NCBI GenBank assembly: GCA_004556985.1
Contig: SFFC01000025.1
Span: 1-20,489 of the forward strand
From: Clostridiales bacterium
GTDB lineage: Bacteria > Bacillota > Clostridia > Christensenellales > Aristaeellaceae
DNA length: 20,489 nt
Direction of reading: 5' to 3'
Positions 1-8,594 of this stretch are shown here, piece after piece; within the stretch, counting starts at the first letter, position 1; every line of letters starts with the position of its first letter. A model generated the notes under the pieces. That model worked only from the letters and a program-made list of their open reading frames with translations, made no database searches and was not told where the DNA came from. The translations under genes and the position numbers were made by a program.

Positions 1-2
1 AC

Positions 3-59
3 GGCGGCTACTGGATCATCCGCTGCCGGAAGGCGGCAGGAGCGGAGACGAGGGGATAA
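3..59 (+). CDS. 3' end of an unidentified upstream gene (partial)
   Basis: The third forward frame is open from the window edge and stops at TAA 57-59, eight bases before the next start codon. The 18 visible residues begin GGYWIIRCRK and end in a basic, polar tail. That would suit the cytoplasmic end of a membrane protein, but it is too short to name a family. The tight spacing to the next gene suggests one operon. All three frames are partly open over so short a stretch, so this is weak evidence. Confidence 0.3.
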   Translation, partial: GGYWIIRCRKAAGAETRG

Positions 60-66
60 CACACAA

Positions 67-1656
67 ATGGGAAAGAAGACTTTACCGAGGGAGGGAAGGA
101 TCCGCAGAGTATCAGTGCTGTTCTTGAGCGCTGCCATGTATGCGCTTTTGTATGCGTTCTGCTCCCAGATCGACGAGAGCGGAGTCAGCTGTACAGATGA
201 GGTGCTGAAGCGGTTCTGCGCGGCGTTTCCGGTGGCGGTGCTGACGCTGCTGCTGCTGTTTTACGCCGTGCTGCCCAGGCTGACGTTTGAAAAGGACGCC
301 GGGGAGCGCAGACCGTTTTGTACCGCGGGGGCAATGCTGCTTATCTTTTGCAGCTATGTGCCGATGTTCCTGATCGAATATCCGGGGTCGTTCGTCTATG
401 ACACACAGGCGCAGGCGGCGCAGGTCGCCTCAGGCGTTTACAACGCGGCACATCCACTGCTGCATACGCTGATGCTCCGGGCGTGCCTGTCCCTGTACGG
501 CGTGCTGCAGTCCTTTGAGCTGTGTGCTGCGGTGTACAGCCTGTCTCAGATGCTGCTGCTCTCCGCCTGCTTTGCGCTGCTGTGCGCATCCCTGTCGCGC
601 ATGTGCTCGAGGCGGGCTGCGCGCATCGCCGCGGCATTTTTCTGCCTCTACCCTGCGCACATGGCCTTTGCGTGCAATTATACCAAGGACGTGCTGTTCG
701 CCGGGTTCTTCGCGCTGTTTCTTGCCTACAGTTTGGAGCTGTCCCGAATGGGCAGACTGGGAAGCTTCCATACGGCGGTGCATGGGGTCAGCGGCGTTCT
801 GGCCTGTCTGATGCGCAACAACATGGTGTATGCGATGGCAGCCTATGCCGTGCTGCTCGCTGTTTGCCGGCGGAAAAACCGGAGGCTGGCGCGGCGCGCG
901 GCGCTTTGCACCGTGTTGGGGGTCGCGCTCAGCTCGGCGCTCGTCTGCGCGCTTGATGCGCAAAGGGGCAGCATGGCGGAGCTGCTTTCCGTTCCGGCTC
1001 AGCAGCTTGGGCGCGCTCGGATGATGGCGGCTGAACGCCTGAGCGACGAGGAGCTTGAGGCGATGGATTCACTGGTGACCGGCGATGCCTATGCATATTA
1101 CACGCCATCGATTTCAGATCCCGTGAAGAACAAGCTCAGAATGGATGTCATCAGCGGGGACTGGAGCGGAGCGATCCGGCTCTGGGTCTCTGTGGGGAGG
1201 AAATGCCCGGACATCTATCGGGACGCTTTTCTGAATCTGGCGCTTCCCACGCTGTATCCATACAGCCATTATGCCGTGCCTGCGGCGTATATCGAAATCG
1301 GCATGCCCCGGGAGGCCCTGACCTCCTTTTACAGCCAGAAGCCGATGGTTCAGCCATCGCGCTTTGCGGGTGCGCGGGCCTGGCTGGAGGAGAACCTCTA
1401 CAATACGGGAGCTGACAGCGTACCTGTGGTGAGATATCTGTTTAATACAGGCTTCATGTATTGGGTGATGCTGCTGTTTTGGCTGCATGAGGTCTTCTGC
1501 GGCGGCAGGAGCAACGGGCTGACGCTGACGCTTGTGCTGCTGCTGTGGATCCCCTATCTGTTTGGCCCCGTCATGCAGGGGCGGTATCTGTATCCCTTTA
1601 TCTGCGCGCTGCCGCTTTTTGTGCTGCGGCCGCGCGGCGAATTGAGTGACAAATGA
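67..1656 (+). CDS. DUF6020-type polytopic membrane protein
   Basis: A 529-residue integral membrane protein of unknown function. Hydrophobic segments are visible near residues 15-35, 49-67, 84-105, 150-175, 185-225, 240-265 and 275-293, with a pair near the C-terminus (about 460-525). The motif YPGSFVYDTQAQ near residue 105, followed by HPLLHTLML and KDVLFAGFFALF, is what I recognise from DUF6020 proteins of Clostridia. Their layout resembles polyprenyl-phosphate-sugar glycosyltransferases of the GT-C type, with an acidic residue in the first outer loop and a long extracytoplasmic region (here about 295-450) before the last helices. A role in cell-surface glycan transfer is an inference only. 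The ATG has a GAGGGG about 11 bases upstream. By eye its codon use is less G+C-biased than that of the next gene, which starts 22 bases after the stop behind its own GAGGAGG. Confidence 0.75.
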   Translation: MGKKTLPREGRIRRVSVLFLSAAMYALLYAFCSQIDESGVSCTDEVLKRFCAAFPVAVLTLLLLFYAVLPRLTFEKDAGERRPFCTAGAMLLIFCSYVPMFLIEYPGSFVYDTQAQAAQVASGVYNAAHPLLHTLMLRACLSLYGVLQSFELCAAVYSLSQMLLLSACFALLCASLSRMCSRRAARIAAAFFCLYPAHMAFACNYTKDVLFAGFFALFLAYSLELSRMGRLGSFHTAVHGVSGVLACLMRNNMVYAMAAYAVLLAVCRRKNRRLARRAALCTVLGVALSSALVCALDAQRGSMAELLSVPAQQLGRARMMAAERLSDEELEAMDSLVTGDAYAYYTPSISDPVKNKLRMDVISGDWSGAIRLWVSVGRKCPDIYRDAFLNLALPTLYPYSHYAVPAAYIEIGMPREALTSFYSQKPMVQPSRFAGARAWLEENLYNTGADSVPVVRYLFNTGFMYWVMLLFWLHEVFCGGRSNGLTLTLVLLLWIPYLFGPVMQGRYLYPFICALPLFVLRPRGELSDK

Positions 1657-1678
1657 TTGACGATATGAGGAGGACGCA

Positions 1679-2854
1679 ATGGACGGGCAGAGATTTGACA
1701 AGGCATATTTTGACGCGGGCATTCCCCGCGTGGGCACGAACTGCGAGAAGTGGGACGGCATGGCGGCGCGCTGCGGCGACCCGGAGATGATCCCCATGTG
1801 GGTGGCCGACATGGACTTTCCCTCCCCGCCGGCGATTGCGCAGGCGCTTGCGCGCGTGGCGGCGCAGGGCACCTGGGGCTACACGATCTCCGGCGAGGCG
1901 GACGCGAAAGCGCTTTGCGCCTACTGGGCGCGCAGGCATGGCGTGACGATTGCGCCGGAGGCGGTGACGATGGGCCCGTGCGTGGTGACGGGGCTTAAGC
2001 TCTGCGTGCGCGCGCTGACGAAGCCGGGCGACGGTGTGCTGATCACGACGCCGGTCTATGGCCCATTCTATGCCGCCATCCGCAGCAACGGACGCGCCGT
2101 CGTGGAGAGCCCGCTTGAGCAGGGGGAGGACGGCGTATGGCGCATGAACCTCAAGGACATGGAGGCAAAGCTCGCCTCCGGGGAGGCGAAGGCCGTCATG
2201 CTCTGCTCGCCGCATAATCCCTGCGGCCGCGCCTGGACGAGGGAGGAGCTTGAAGGCGCGGCAAGGCTCTGCGAGGCCTATGGCGCGCCGCTGGTCGTCG
2301 ATGAGATCCATGCGGACTTCGTGCTCCCGCCCCGCGAGCATGTGAGCATTCTGAGCGTTGCGAAGGACGCGGTCATGCTCTGTGCGGCGAGCAAGACCTT
2401 CAATGTCGCGGGCCTTCAGCAGAGCGCCTATGTCTGCCGCAATGAGGCGATCCGCAAGGCCATCCGGGACGAGATGAATGCGGCGGGCGTGGTCAGCGGC
2501 AACGCCTTCGCGCTGGCGGCGACGCGCGCGGCCTATACGGACTGCGACGCCTGGCTCGACGGGCTCCTGGACTATCTCGCCGGCAACCGCGACGCGGTCG
2601 CGGAATTCGCCAAGGCGCGCATGCCGAAGGTGCGCGTGACGCCGCTGGAGGCGACGTATCTGATGTGGCTCGACTGTCGGGCGCTGGGGCTTGAGCAGGA
2701 GGAGCTGCTCTCCCGCCTGAGCGCGGCGCATGTGTGCGTGACGGACGGCCTCTTCTTCGGCGAGGGCGGCCGCGGGTTTATCCGCCTGAACATCGGCTGC
2801 CCGCGCGCGCAGCTCGAGCGGGCGCTTGAGCAGATGGCAGCGGTGCTGATCTGA
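1679..2854 (+). CDS. MalY/PatB family PLP-dependent C-S beta-lyase (aminotransferase fold)
   Basis: A 391-residue fold-type I PLP enzyme, a normal length for MalY/PatB. These enzymes cleave cystathionine or related cysteine S-conjugates to a thiol, pyruvate and ammonia in the cytoplasm. Visible motifs are MWVADMDFPSP near residue 40, SPHNPCGRAW near 180, DEIHADFV near 205, the PLP lysine K239 in SKTFNVAGLQ, and the C-terminal FGEGGRGFIRLNIGCPR. The substrate could be cystathionine (methionine synthesis) or another cysteine conjugate; some relatives also act as regulators or aminotransferases. The start ATG follows GAGGAGG with seven bases between. It lies 22 bases after the DUF6020 gene and is probably co-transcribed with it, although no functional link is obvious. 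Confidence 0.88.
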   Translation: MDGQRFDKAYFDAGIPRVGTNCEKWDGMAARCGDPEMIPMWVADMDFPSPPAIAQALARVAAQGTWGYTISGEADAKALCAYWARRHGVTIAPEAVTMGPCVVTGLKLCVRALTKPGDGVLITTPVYGPFYAAIRSNGRAVVESPLEQGEDGVWRMNLKDMEAKLASGEAKAVMLCSPHNPCGRAWTREELEGAARLCEAYGAPLVVDEIHADFVLPPREHVSILSVAKDAVMLCAASKTFNVAGLQQSAYVCRNEAIRKAIRDEMNAAGVVSGNAFALAATRAAYTDCDAWLDGLLDYLAGNRDAVAEFAKARMPKVRVTPLEATYLMWLDCRALGLEQEELLSRLSAAHVCVTDGLFFGEGGRGFIRLNIGCPRAQLERALEQMAAVLI

Positions 2855-3076
2855 GGCGCCTTCAACAATCGGAGGATGGATTTCATCAGCGCGAAGCGAA
2901 GAAGCGAGTCCGAGGGACAATGTCCCTCGGGCAGGTTTGGGCGGCCGCCCAACGTATCCCATAAGATCAGGAAAAAGCAGTTTCAGAGCAGACCGCGCAG
3001 CGGTCTACGATTGAAACGGGTTTGATGCGCAAAACATGAATTCAGACGTAGAACCATATGAAAGGAGAATTTTTCT
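2855..3076. repeat. Palindrome-rich intergenic stretch, possible dispersed REP/MITE-like element
   Basis: This 222-base non-coding gap holds three strong inverted repeats in about 100 bases. First is a perfect 21-base palindrome at 2910-2930 (CCGAGGGACA, central A, TGTCCCTCGG). Second is a perfect 16-base palindrome at 2937-2952 (TTGGGCGGCCGCCCAA). Third is a stem of AGACCGC (2990-2996) with GCGGTCT (3000-3006), flanked by TTTCA and TGAAA arms at 2981-2985 and 3012-3016. None has a T-run typical of an intrinsic terminator. Clustered palindromes between co-directional genes are typical of REP-type or small non-autonomous elements, but no second copy exists in this window, so that reading is inference. 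Confidence 0.45.
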
Positions 3077-4465
3077 ATGGAATTCAAGGCAAATGCAAGG
3101 CTCGACGCGGCGCTGGAGGCGCTGCAGGAGGACATGATCGAGACCCTTAGGCGCTGGATCCGCGTGCCGAGCGTGCGCGCGGAGAAGTGCGCGCCAAACG
3201 CGCCCTTCGGCGCGCAGGTGCGCCGCGCGCTGGATACCGCGATGGCGGACATCGAGCGCCTGGGCATGAAGCCGCGCGACGTGGACGGCTACTGCTGCGA
3301 CGCGGAGATCGGCGAGGGCGAGGAGACCATCGCCGTCCTGGCGCATCTGGACGTCGTGCCGGAGGGCGACGGCTGGGCGCACGATCCCTACGGCGCGGAG
3401 ATCGTCGATGGGCGGCTCATCGGCCGCGGCACGAGCGACGACAAGGGCCCCGGCGTCGCGGCGCTGTTCGCGATGAAGGCGATCCTCGACGCGGGCATCC
3501 CGCTGCGCCGCCGCTGCCGCCTGATCCTCGGCTGCGACGAGGAATGCGGCATGCAGGACCTCGAATACTACGAGCAAAAGATCGGCCTGCCGGAGAAGGG
3601 CTTCTCGCCCGACGCCAACTTCCCGCTGATCAACACGGAGAAGGGCATTCTGGCGATGACGCTGCATGCGCCGATGACGGATGCGCGGCTGCTCTCCCTC
3701 GCCTCCGGCACGCGCTGCAACGTCGTGCCTGGCATGGCGACGGCGCTGCTCTCGGGCGACTGGCGCGAGGCGGCGGCCGAGGCCTTTGACGTCGAGGATG
3801 AGGACTGCGCGATCGAGACGGCGCTGGAGAATGGCAACACCCGCGTGACGGTCACCGGCGTGCCGGCCCACGCCTCCACGCCTGAAAAGGGCAAAAACGC
3901 CGCGAAGATGCTGCTGGCCGTGCTCAAAAGGCTCGGCATCGGCGGCGCGCCGGTCGCGCTGCTTGTCGAGGCGGCGGGCGAGGGCGACGCGGGCGAGGGC
4001 TTGGGCATCGCGGGTAGCGACGCCGTCTCCGGCCCGCTGACGATCAACCTGGGCCTGCTCTGTGCGAAGGACGGGCAGCTCGACGTGACGTTTGACTGCC
4101 GTTATCCGGTCTTCTTTGACGACAAAACGATCTGCGAGACGGTCAAAAAGCGGCTCGCCCCGGCGGGCTTTGCGATGGACCCGACCAGCGCGAGCCATCC
4201 GCATCATGTGCCGGAGAGCTCCGAACTGGTGCAAAAGCTCATGGCCGTCTACAACGGCATCATGGGCGTAGAGGAGAAACCCTTCGCCATCGGCGGGGGC
4301 ACCTATGCCCGCCACCTCAAGGAGGGCGTGGCGTTTGGCATGCTCTTCCCGGGCGACCTGGAGCTGGAGCATCAGGCCAACGAGAGCATCGACCTGAAGA
4401 CGTATATCCGGGCGGCGCGCATCTACGCCTATGCGATTGCGGCGCTGTGCGGCGAGGAGAATTGA
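3077..4465 (+). CDS. pepV: Dipeptidase PepV (M20 metallopeptidase family)
   Basis: A 462-residue cytoplasmic dipeptidase with two zinc ions, close to the usual PepV length of about 465-470. It hydrolyses dipeptides and some N-acylated amino acids with a free N-terminus. By alignment to lactobacillar PepV the zinc ligands and catalytic residues are in place: H90 in AHLDVVPEG, bridging D121 in GTSDDKGP, catalytic E155 and ligand E156 in CDEECGM, D179 in SPDANFP, and H432 in LEHQANES near the C-terminus. The lid or dimerisation domain fills roughly residues 195-350. The start ATG has AAAGGAG at 3061-3067. It is followed 41 bases later by the KDPG aldolase gene on the same strand, so the three downstream genes are probably one unit, though peptide use and sugar-acid breakdown have no direct link. 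Confidence 0.9.
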   Translation: MEFKANARLDAALEALQEDMIETLRRWIRVPSVRAEKCAPNAPFGAQVRRALDTAMADIERLGMKPRDVDGYCCDAEIGEGEETIAVLAHLDVVPEGDGWAHDPYGAEIVDGRLIGRGTSDDKGPGVAALFAMKAILDAGIPLRRRCRLILGCDEECGMQDLEYYEQKIGLPEKGFSPDANFPLINTEKGILAMTLHAPMTDARLLSLASGTRCNVVPGMATALLSGDWREAAAEAFDVEDEDCAIETALENGNTRVTVTGVPAHASTPEKGKNAAKMLLAVLKRLGIGGAPVALLVEAAGEGDAGEGLGIAGSDAVSGPLTINLGLLCAKDGQLDVTFDCRYPVFFDDKTICETVKKRLAPAGFAMDPTSASHPHHVPESSELVQKLMAVYNGIMGVEEKPFAIGGGTYARHLKEGVAFGMLFPGDLELEHQANESIDLKTYIRAARIYAYAIAALCGEEN

Positions 4466-4506
4466 GAACACAGGAGACGGGCGCGGGACGCCGGGAGGGT
4501 TTTTCC

Positions 4507-5178
4507 ATGACGCATGACGAGGTACTGGAGAGAATCAAAAAGGAACGGCTGATCGCGATTCTCCGCGGCGTGCCGATGGAGCGGCTCGACGGCGTGGTCG
4601 GCGCGCTCGTGCGCGGCGGCGTGCGCATTCTCGAATTCACGTTCGACCATCAGGAGCCGGACTGCGTGGAGGCCAATGCGGCAAAGATTCGCCGCGCCGT
4701 GCAGCAGTTCGGCGACCGGGTGCTCGTGGGCTGCGGCACGGCGCTCACGGTGCAGGAGGTCGAGGCGGCCTGCGACGCGGGCGCCTGCCTGGTGATCTCC
4801 CCGAACGTCGACATGGCGGTCATTCGCCGCACGCGCCAGCTCGACATGGTCTCCATGCCCGGCGCGCTGACGCCGACGGAGATCACCGCTGCCTGGCAGA
4901 TGGGCGCGGATATCGTCAAGCTCTTCCCGGCGGGGGAGCTTGGCGTCGGTTATATCAAGGCCGTGCGCGGGCCGCTTGCGCATATCCCGATGAGCGCGGT
5001 CGGCGGCGTGAAGCCGGAAAACGTCGGCGAATTCCTGAATGCCGGCGTCTGCGGATTCGGCGTGGGCGGGCAGCTCGTGCTGGGCAAGGCTGTCAAAAGC
5101 GGCGACGACGCGGCGATTGAGGCGCGCGCGAAGGAATTCACGCAGGCCATCGCACAGTGGGAGGCGGAGCAGGCATGA
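4507..5178 (+). CDS. eda: KDPG/KDPGal aldolase (bifunctional KHG/KDPG aldolase family)
   Basis: A 223-residue class I aldolase of the Eda/DgoA family. It splits 2-keto-3-deoxy-6-phospho-sugar acids into pyruvate and glyceraldehyde-3-phosphate. The Schiff-base lysine is K138 in DIVKLFPAG and the general-base glutamate is E43 in RILEFTFD. The phosphate-binding loop is SAVGGVKPENV near residue 165, and GCGTALT near 79 matches the usual GAGTVLT. I chose the ATG at 4507 over a GTG at 4447 that lies inside pepV, because AGGAG-like GGGAGGG (4493-4499) sits eight bases upstream and the family N-terminus aligns from here. The last bases overlap the dgoK start in an ATGA, implying translational coupling. 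Its partner suggests KDPGal rather than KDPG as the main substrate, which makes it a functional DgoA; the sequence alone cannot separate the two. Confidence 0.88.
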   Translation: MTHDEVLERIKKERLIAILRGVPMERLDGVVGALVRGGVRILEFTFDHQEPDCVEANAAKIRRAVQQFGDRVLVGCGTALTVQEVEAACDAGACLVISPNVDMAVIRRTRQLDMVSMPGALTPTEITAAWQMGADIVKLFPAGELGVGYIKAVRGPLAHIPMSAVGGVKPENVGEFLNAGVCGFGVGGQLVLGKAVKSGDDAAIEARAKEFTQAIAQWEAEQA

Positions 5179-6242
5179 AGGGCATACTTGTGATTGATTG
5201 CGGCACGACCAACCTGCGCGTGACGCTGCTTGACGAGGACAGACATGTGCTCAGCACGGCGAGCGCGGCGGGCGGCGTCCGCCATACCGCCATCGACGGC
5301 AACAACGACCGGCTCAGGGCGGCGCTGCGGGACTGTATAGGCCAGGCGCTCTCCAAGGGCGGCCTCACGCCGAAGGACGTCCTGCGCTGCATCGCCTACG
5401 GCATGATCACCAGCAACATGGGCCTTTTGGAGATTCCGCACCTGTGCGCGCCGGCGTCGGTAAAGGACCTGCGCGCCGGGATTCAGGAGCGCGTCTTTGA
5501 GGATATCGCGCCCTTCCCGATCGCCTTCATCCCGGGTGTTCGCAACTTTGGCGGGGACGTGACGCATGAAAACTTCTCCGAGATGGACATGATGCGCGGC
5601 GAGGAGACGGAGGCTGTCGGCCTGCATGCGCTGCTGCATCCGCAGGGCCCGGCGGTCTTCATCCTGCCCGGCTCGCACAACAAGTTCGTCTCGATGGGCG
5701 AGGGCGGGGAGATTCTCGGCTGCATGACCTCGATCTCCGGCGAGCTGCTCGACGCGATCACGCATGACACGATCCTCGCCGACGCCGTTGGGCATGACTT
5801 TGTGAGCGCGCAGGCGTATAGAAGCGAAATGGCCTGCGAGGGCGCGTGGGAATGCGCGCGCAGCGGCCTGGGGCGCGCCGCCTTCGCGGGAAGGATTCTC
5901 GCGACGCTGGGCGGCGAGCGCCGCGCCGCCGTGCAGTCCTACCTGCTGGGCGCCGTGCTGGCGCAGGACGTGCAGGCCCTGCAGGCCTTCCTGCCCACCA
6001 GGGCGCGCCCGGTGGAGACCGGCAGCGCGATTCTTTCCTTCCCCTCGGCGCTGGGTATCGCGCCAGACCTTTCCGAGCCGGAGGACGACATCCTGCCGGC
6101 CATCTACGTCGCGGGCAAGGCGCCCGTGCAGCAGGCGATGATCGACGTGCTCGAGGCGCTGGGGCTGGAGGGCGCGCAGGCCGTCGAGCCTTCGATTTCC
6201 GCCTGGATGGGGCTGGAGGGTGCGCTGAAAATCGCGCTGTGA
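5175..6242 (+). CDS. dgoK: 2-dehydro-3-deoxygalactonokinase
   Basis: A 355-residue sugar-acid kinase of the DgoK family (ASKHA fold). It phosphorylates 2-keto-3-deoxygalactonate with ATP to KDPGal, the substrate of the aldolase just upstream. The phosphate-1 loop is IDCGTTNLRV near residues 6-15. MRGEETEAVG (about residues 140-149) and ILPGSHNKFV (about 162-171) match the family's MRGEETQ and LPGTHSKW signatures. The ATG at 5175 overlaps the eda stop; an upstream GTG at 5157 would only add six residues inside eda. D-galactonate dehydratase and transporter genes are absent from the window, so the 2-keto-3-deoxy acid must come from elsewhere, for example galactonate or a galacturonate-derived route. 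The gene ends 26 bases before the shared terminator. Confidence 0.87.
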   Translation: MKGILVIDCGTTNLRVTLLDEDRHVLSTASAAGGVRHTAIDGNNDRLRAALRDCIGQALSKGGLTPKDVLRCIAYGMITSNMGLLEIPHLCAPASVKDLRAGIQERVFEDIAPFPIAFIPGVRNFGGDVTHENFSEMDMMRGEETEAVGLHALLHPQGPAVFILPGSHNKFVSMGEGGEILGCMTSISGELLDAITHDTILADAVGHDFVSAQAYRSEMACEGAWECARSGLGRAAFAGRILATLGGERRAAVQSYLLGAVLAQDVQALQAFLPTRARPVETGSAILSFPSALGIAPDLSEPEDDILPAIYVAGKAPVQQAMIDVLEALGLEGAQAVEPSISAWMGLEGALKIAL

Positions 6243-6267
6243 GCGTGGGACGGATTTCTTAAAGCTG

Positions 6268-6321
6268 GATCACGAAGAAAGCGCCTGCCGGGCCATTCCC
6301 GGCAGGCGTTTTTTCGTGATC
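6268..6321. terminator. Bidirectional intrinsic terminator between dgoK and glgP
   Basis: A perfect 11-base stem, CGCCTGCCGGG (6282-6292) with CCCGGCAGGCG (6298-6308), encloses a five-base loop and is followed by TTTTTT. The arms continue outward as GATCACGAA (6268-6276) with TTCGTGATC (6313-6321). An A-rich tract before the stem provides the U-tract for the opposite strand. It sits between two converging genes and should end both transcripts. Confidence 0.9.
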
Positions 6322-6331
6322 AATGCGTGGG

Positions 6332-8590
6332 TTACAGATGCCAGATCTCCTCGTTGTATTGCGCAATCGTCCGGTCGGAGGAGAAATAGCCCGACTTGGC
6401 GATGTTGACCAGCATCATCTGCGCCCACGCGCGGCGATTCTCGTAGCGCGCAAAGAGCGCGTCCTTCGTCCTCGTGTAGTCCTCAAGGTCGAGCAGCGCC
6501 ATGAAGTAGTCCTTCGTCGTGATCTCATGGTGCAGCCGCGTGAGGCTCTCCCTGTCGCCGGCGGCGAGCATCTCGTCGCTGACGATGAAATCGACGAGCC
6601 GCGCGACGGCGGGGTTCTTCATCAGCGCCTTCGGGTCGTAGGCGTTTTGGGCATAGAGGCGGATGACCTCGTCGGAATGGCGGCCAAAGACGGCGATATT
6701 CTCCTCGCCGACGAGGTCGCGGATTTCGACGTTCGCGCCGTCGAGCGTGCCCAGCGTCACCGCGCCGTTGGCCATGAACTTCATGTTGCCGGTGCCGCTG
6801 GCCTCCTTGGAGGCGAGGCTGATCTGCTCGGAGACGTCGCAGGCGGGAATGACCTTCTCCGCGAGCGTCACGTTGTAGTTTTCCAGCATCACGATATTCA
6901 GATGCGGGCGGACGGCGGGATCCTCGCGCGCAATCTGGGACAGGCAGAGGATCAGGTGGATGATGTCCTTGGCGATGGTGTAGGCAGGCGCGGCCTTGGC
7001 GCCGAAGATCATCGTGATTGGGCGGGCGGGCACGCGCCCGGCGCGGATGTCGAGGATCTTTCCGATGGCGTAGAGCGCGTTCATCTGCTGGCGCTTGTAT
7101 TCGTGAAGGCGCTTGACCTGCACATCGTAGATCGACTCGGGGTCGATGGCGACGCCCTGAAGAGACGCTATCGCCGCGGCAAACGCCTCCTTGTTCTCCC
7201 GCTTGATGGAAAGCAGCCGGTCAAGCACCTGCGCGTCCTCGCGGTAGGCGAGCAGGGCCTCAAGGCCGGTGAAATCTCTTTCAAAGCCCGGGCCGATCGT
7301 CTCGCGCAGGAGGGCGGTCAACGGCTGGTTGCAGTGCAGCAGCCAGCGGCGCAGCGTGATGCCGTTTGTCTTGTTGTTGAATTTTGCCGGATAGAGGTCG
7401 TAAAACGGCTTCAGCTCCGTCTTTTTGAGGATTTCGGTGTGCAGCGCGGCGACGCCGTTGACGCTGAAGCCGAAGTGGATGTCGATGTGCGCCATGTGGA
7501 CGACGTCGTGCTCGTCGATGATCTGCACGGCGGGATCGTCCGTGCGCGCGCGCACGCGGCGGTCGAGCTCGCCGATGATGGGGACGACGGGCGCGGCGGC
7601 CTGCTTGAGGAAGCGCATCGGCCACTTTTCCAGCGCCTCGGCGAGGATGGTGTGGTTCGTGTAGGCACAGGTTCTCTCGACCTCGGCGACGGCCTCGTCC
7701 ATCGTCAGCCCGTACTGCTGCGTCAGCAGGCGGATGAGCTCAGGGATGATCATCGTGGGATGCGTGTCGTTGATCTGCACGACGGCGTGCTCGTGCAGCG
7801 ATTTGGGGGAGAAGCTGCGCTCCGTCAGCTCATGCAGGATGAGCTGCGCGGTGCAGGAGACCATGAAATACTGCTGATAGACGCGCAGCAGGCGGCCGTC
7901 CCCGTCGCTGTCATCCGGGTAGAGGAAGAGCGTCAGGTTGTGCTCGATGTCCGTCTTGTCAAAGGCGATGCCGTCCCGGATGATGCCCTCGTCGACCGTG
8001 TCGAGGTCAAACAGGTGCAGCGTGTTGCGTCCGCCATTCGCGCCGGGGATGTCGATGTCGTACATCGTCGAGAGCACGGTCTTTTCGCCCAGCCGGACGG
8101 GGAAATGCACGTCCGTGCGCCGCAGCCAGCTCTGCCCGCCGCGCCAGGCGTCCGGAAGCTCCTGCTGCTTGTTGGCCTCAAAGCGCTGGCGGAACAGGCC
8201 GTCGTGGTAGCAAAGGCCCGCGCCGTCGCCGCAAAGGCCCAGCGCCGCGATGGAGTCGAGGAAGCAGGCGGCCAGGCGGCCCAGGCCGCCGTTGCCCAGC
8301 GAGGGCTCGCGCTCCTCCTCCTCGATGCTCGCCAGGTCAAGGCCGTGGCGCGCGAGCGTCGCCTTCGCCTCCTCAAACAGCCCCAGGCTGATCAGGTTGC
8401 ACGAGAGCAGCTTGCCGATCAGAAATTCCGCCGAGACATAGTAGAGCTTTTTGTCGCCCGAGAGCCTCGGGCGGTCGCCCATTTTTTGAAGCGTCAGCTG
8501 CATCAGCGCGTCGTAGACCTCGGCGCTTTGGGCCGTCTCCAGCGTCTTGCCGAAGAGGTCGCGAAGCAGCGCATTCAGTTCCTGTTCCAT
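6332..8590 (-). CDS. glgP: Glycogen/alpha-glucan phosphorylase
   Basis: A 752-residue GT35 phosphorylase. It removes glucose from the non-reducing ends of glycogen or maltodextrin as glucose-1-phosphate, using PLP. The PLP lysine is K604 in ASGTGNMKFMANGA, followed by TLDGANVEI. EPSLGNGGLGRLAACFLDS near residue 105 and VQINDTHPTMIIPELIRLL near 320 are hallmark blocks. The ATG at 8590 is preceded by AAAGGATG; an upstream in-frame ATG at 8638 lies within pulA and has no alignment support. Length is slightly short of the usual 780-830 but no conserved block is missing. It starts four bases after the pullulanase stop, so the debranching enzyme and the phosphorylase are made together, the standard pair for breaking branched glucan. 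Confidence 0.95.
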   Translation of the reverse strand: MEQELNALLRDLFGKTLETAQSAEVYDALMQLTLQKMGDRPRLSGDKKLYYVSAEFLIGKLLSCNLISLGLFEEAKATLARHGLDLASIEEEEREPSLGNGGLGRLAACFLDSIAALGLCGDGAGLCYHDGLFRQRFEANKQQELPDAWRGGQSWLRRTDVHFPVRLGEKTVLSTMYDIDIPGANGGRNTLHLFDLDTVDEGIIRDGIAFDKTDIEHNLTLFLYPDDSDGDGRLLRVYQQYFMVSCTAQLILHELTERSFSPKSLHEHAVVQINDTHPTMIIPELIRLLTQQYGLTMDEAVAEVERTCAYTNHTILAEALEKWPMRFLKQAAAPVVPIIGELDRRVRARTDDPAVQIIDEHDVVHMAHIDIHFGFSVNGVAALHTEILKKTELKPFYDLYPAKFNNKTNGITLRRWLLHCNQPLTALLRETIGPGFERDFTGLEALLAYREDAQVLDRLLSIKRENKEAFAAAIASLQGVAIDPESIYDVQVKRLHEYKRQQMNALYAIGKILDIRAGRVPARPITMIFGAKAAPAYTIAKDIIHLILCLSQIAREDPAVRPHLNIVMLENYNVTLAEKVIPACDVSEQISLASKEASGTGNMKFMANGAVTLGTLDGANVEIRDLVGEENIAVFGRHSDEVIRLYAQNAYDPKALMKNPAVARLVDFIVSDEMLAAGDRESLTRLHHEITTKDYFMALLDLEDYTRTKDALFARYENRRAWAQMMLVNIAKSGYFSSDRTIAQYNEEIWHL

Positions 8591-8594
8591 GTTC

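Noticed and set aside
3005..4471. A minus-strand open frame of 488 codons opposite pepV
   Set aside because: Antisense shadow; all PepV metal ligands are on the plus strand.
4447..4506. GTG start for the aldolase inside pepV
   Set aside because: The extra 20 residues are outside the family alignment and the ATG at 4507 has a good ribosome site.
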